Below, one piece after another: positions 42,333 to 42,924 of a stretch of DNA of 42,924 nucleotides. Origin of the DNA: Streptomyces sp. NRRL F-5122 (GTDB lineage: Bacteria > Actinomycetota > Actinomycetes > Streptomycetales > Streptomycetaceae); contig NZ_LMWH01000260.1 of assembly GCF_001507435.1 (NCBI RefSeq), positions 1 through 42,924 on the forward strand. The letters are read 5' to 3'. Positions within the stretch are counted from its first letter, which is position 1. Each line of letters starts with the position of its first letter. A program made the position numbers and the translations under genes. The notes below the pieces were generated by a model. The model did no database searches and was not told where the DNA came from. It worked only from the letters and a program-made list of their open reading frames with translations.

Positions 42333-42524
42333 CTACAGGGAGTCCCAGGCCGGGAATCCTGCGGACGCCTTCTCGCTCAGCTCCGCCCACACCGTCTTGC
42401 CTTGTCGGGCGTGGCGTGTTCCCCAGTGTTCGGCGATTTGGGCGACCAGGAGCAGGCCCCGTCCTCCCTCGTCGAAGGTGCGGGCCCGGCGCAGGTGAGG
42501 AGTAGTGCTACTCGCGTCGAAGAC
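42333..42524 (-). pseudogene. C-terminal fragment of an RsbW-like ATPase domain
   Basis: On the minus strand 64 codons ending TAG at 42333-42335 read VFDASSTTPHLRRARTFDEG, then GRGLLLVAQIAEHWGTRHAR and QGKTVWAELSE. This matches the last part of the ATPase domain at the end of the adjacent phosphatase (VTDSSSTQPRLRRARTTDEG, FLVAQLATRWG). No start or N-terminal ATP-binding part lies upstream; similarity begins abruptly near 42524. It is a dead remnant of a related gene in the opposite orientation, in a phase that also lies outside any listed long frame. Confidence 0.8.
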
Positions 42525-42594
42525 TGGAAAAGCCGCACTCGCACCCCACCGAGGAGAGCGTCTCTCGCGGATCGACAGTCGGACGCCAGACCGC

Positions 42595-42738
42595 CTACGC
42601 CTGCGGCGCCTTCGACAGCACCGCGGGGGCGGTGAACAGCGCGCGGACGGCGCTGCGGACCTGGTCCGCCACCACCTCGGGCGTCGAGGTGTCGAGCTTG
42701 CCGTCCAGGCCCGCCCTTGACGCCCGCGCCACGGTCAT
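42595..42738 (-). CDS. Small ORF of unknown function (47 aa)
   Basis: ATG at 42738, with GAGG close upstream, opens 47 codons to TAG at 42595. The product reads MTVARASRAGLDGKLDTSTP, then EVVADQVRSAVRALFTAPAV and LSKAPQA. Nearly all third positions are G or C, stronger coding bias than the surroundings, and the second half looks like an amphipathic helix. It may be a real small gene or the end of a decayed longer one. No family is recognised. Confidence 0.35.
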   Translation of the reverse strand: MTVARASRAGLDGKLDTSTPEVVADQVRSAVRALFTAPAVLSKAPQA

Positions 42739-42740
42739 CC

Positions 42741-42924
42741 TCAAGGGACGTCTCCGCACCAGTCGAATACACACCCATCCGCCTGCCTGGGCGCATACAG
42801 AGCCCGACCACCCGGACCGTACCGTCCTATCTCCGTGCGCAAGGCGACACCTTCAGCCCGATCATGCGCAGACCAGCCCGTGACATCCAAGAGCAGACCG
42901 TCCAGCGGGCCCGCGACCAACTCC
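42741..42924 (-). CDS. Possible C-terminal end of a gene cut by the right edge
   Basis: A minus-strand frame is open from the window edge to TGA at 42741-42743, reading ELVAGPLDGLLLDVTGWSAH and ending ADGCVFDWCGDVP. Third-position GC is moderate and no family is recognised. The stop lies two bases before the ATG of the small ORF at 42738, as in an operon. Low confidence. Confidence 0.25.
   Translation of the reverse strand, partial: ELVAGPLDGLLLDVTGWSAHDRAEGVALRTEIGRYGPGGRALYAPRQADGCVFDWCGDVP

Noticed and set aside
1..42924. CRISPR array, rRNA or prophage genes
   Set aside because: No regularly spaced repeats, no rRNA-like stretches and no phage structural or integrase genes were seen on either strand.

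Overview
The window is high-GC actinobacterial DNA, almost certainly from a Streptomyces or close relative. Evidence: strong G/C preference at third codon positions, an SsgA-like sporulation regulator, long PAS-GAF-SpoIIE-ATPase phosphatases, several regulators that look leaderless, and a P450-reductase fusion of the CYP102 type. Gene order and content (many regulators, degradation enzymes, transposon debris, broken genes) suggest an accessory or chromosome-arm region rather than core genome.

Layout. 1-4551: a GNAT acetyltransferase cut by the left edge, a 57-residue membrane peptide, an AraC-type regulator of lower GC than its neighbours, and a divergent NmrA-like oxidoreductase / LysR regulator pair. 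4769-10082: an ABC exporter (ATPase plus FtsX-like permease broken by one missing base), divergent from a histidine kinase / response regulator pair. 10222-12406: a TetR regulator, a membrane-anchored unknown and a HadB/RutE-like nitroreductase. 12529-19025: a tightly overlapping aromatic-degradation operon (extradiol dioxygenase, FAH-type hydrolase, MhpA-type hydroxylase, acetoacetyl-CoA synthetase-like ligase) divergent from a TetR regulator. 19032-25202: an IS1182-like remnant, a very large secreted beta-propeller / sedolisin fusion protease and a divergent TrmB/LuxR-like regulator. 25420-30688: an alcohol dehydrogenase and a self-sufficient P450, divergent from a TetR regulator. 30795-34050: a broken FUSC-like gene, an IS3 remnant, a NIPSNAP gene and an apparently complete IS605-type element (TnpA plus TnpB). 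34222-36826: an SsgA-like gene, a small secreted protein and a second TetR. 37245-42241: two translationally coupled SpoIIE-type phosphatases. 42333-42924: an ATPase-domain fragment and weak ORFs at the right edge.

How the parts connect. Two operator families can be read directly. (1) CRTACGNCGYATG palindromes lie four times between the P450 and its TetR and twice upstream of the small secreted protein about 5.5 kb away; in both promoters one copy sits between the presumed -35 and -10 boxes, so one TetR probably controls both. (2) TGAT-N6-ATCA sites occur beside both of two paralogous TetR regulators (18390-19025 and 36197-36826), whose DNA-binding domains are nearly the same; the first set covers the promoter of the aromatic operon, the second sits in a region that no longer has an obvious target gene. 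These two inferred regulons, and the propeller-sedolisin protease, are the most interesting content. All functional calls come from reading motifs by eye; no search was run.
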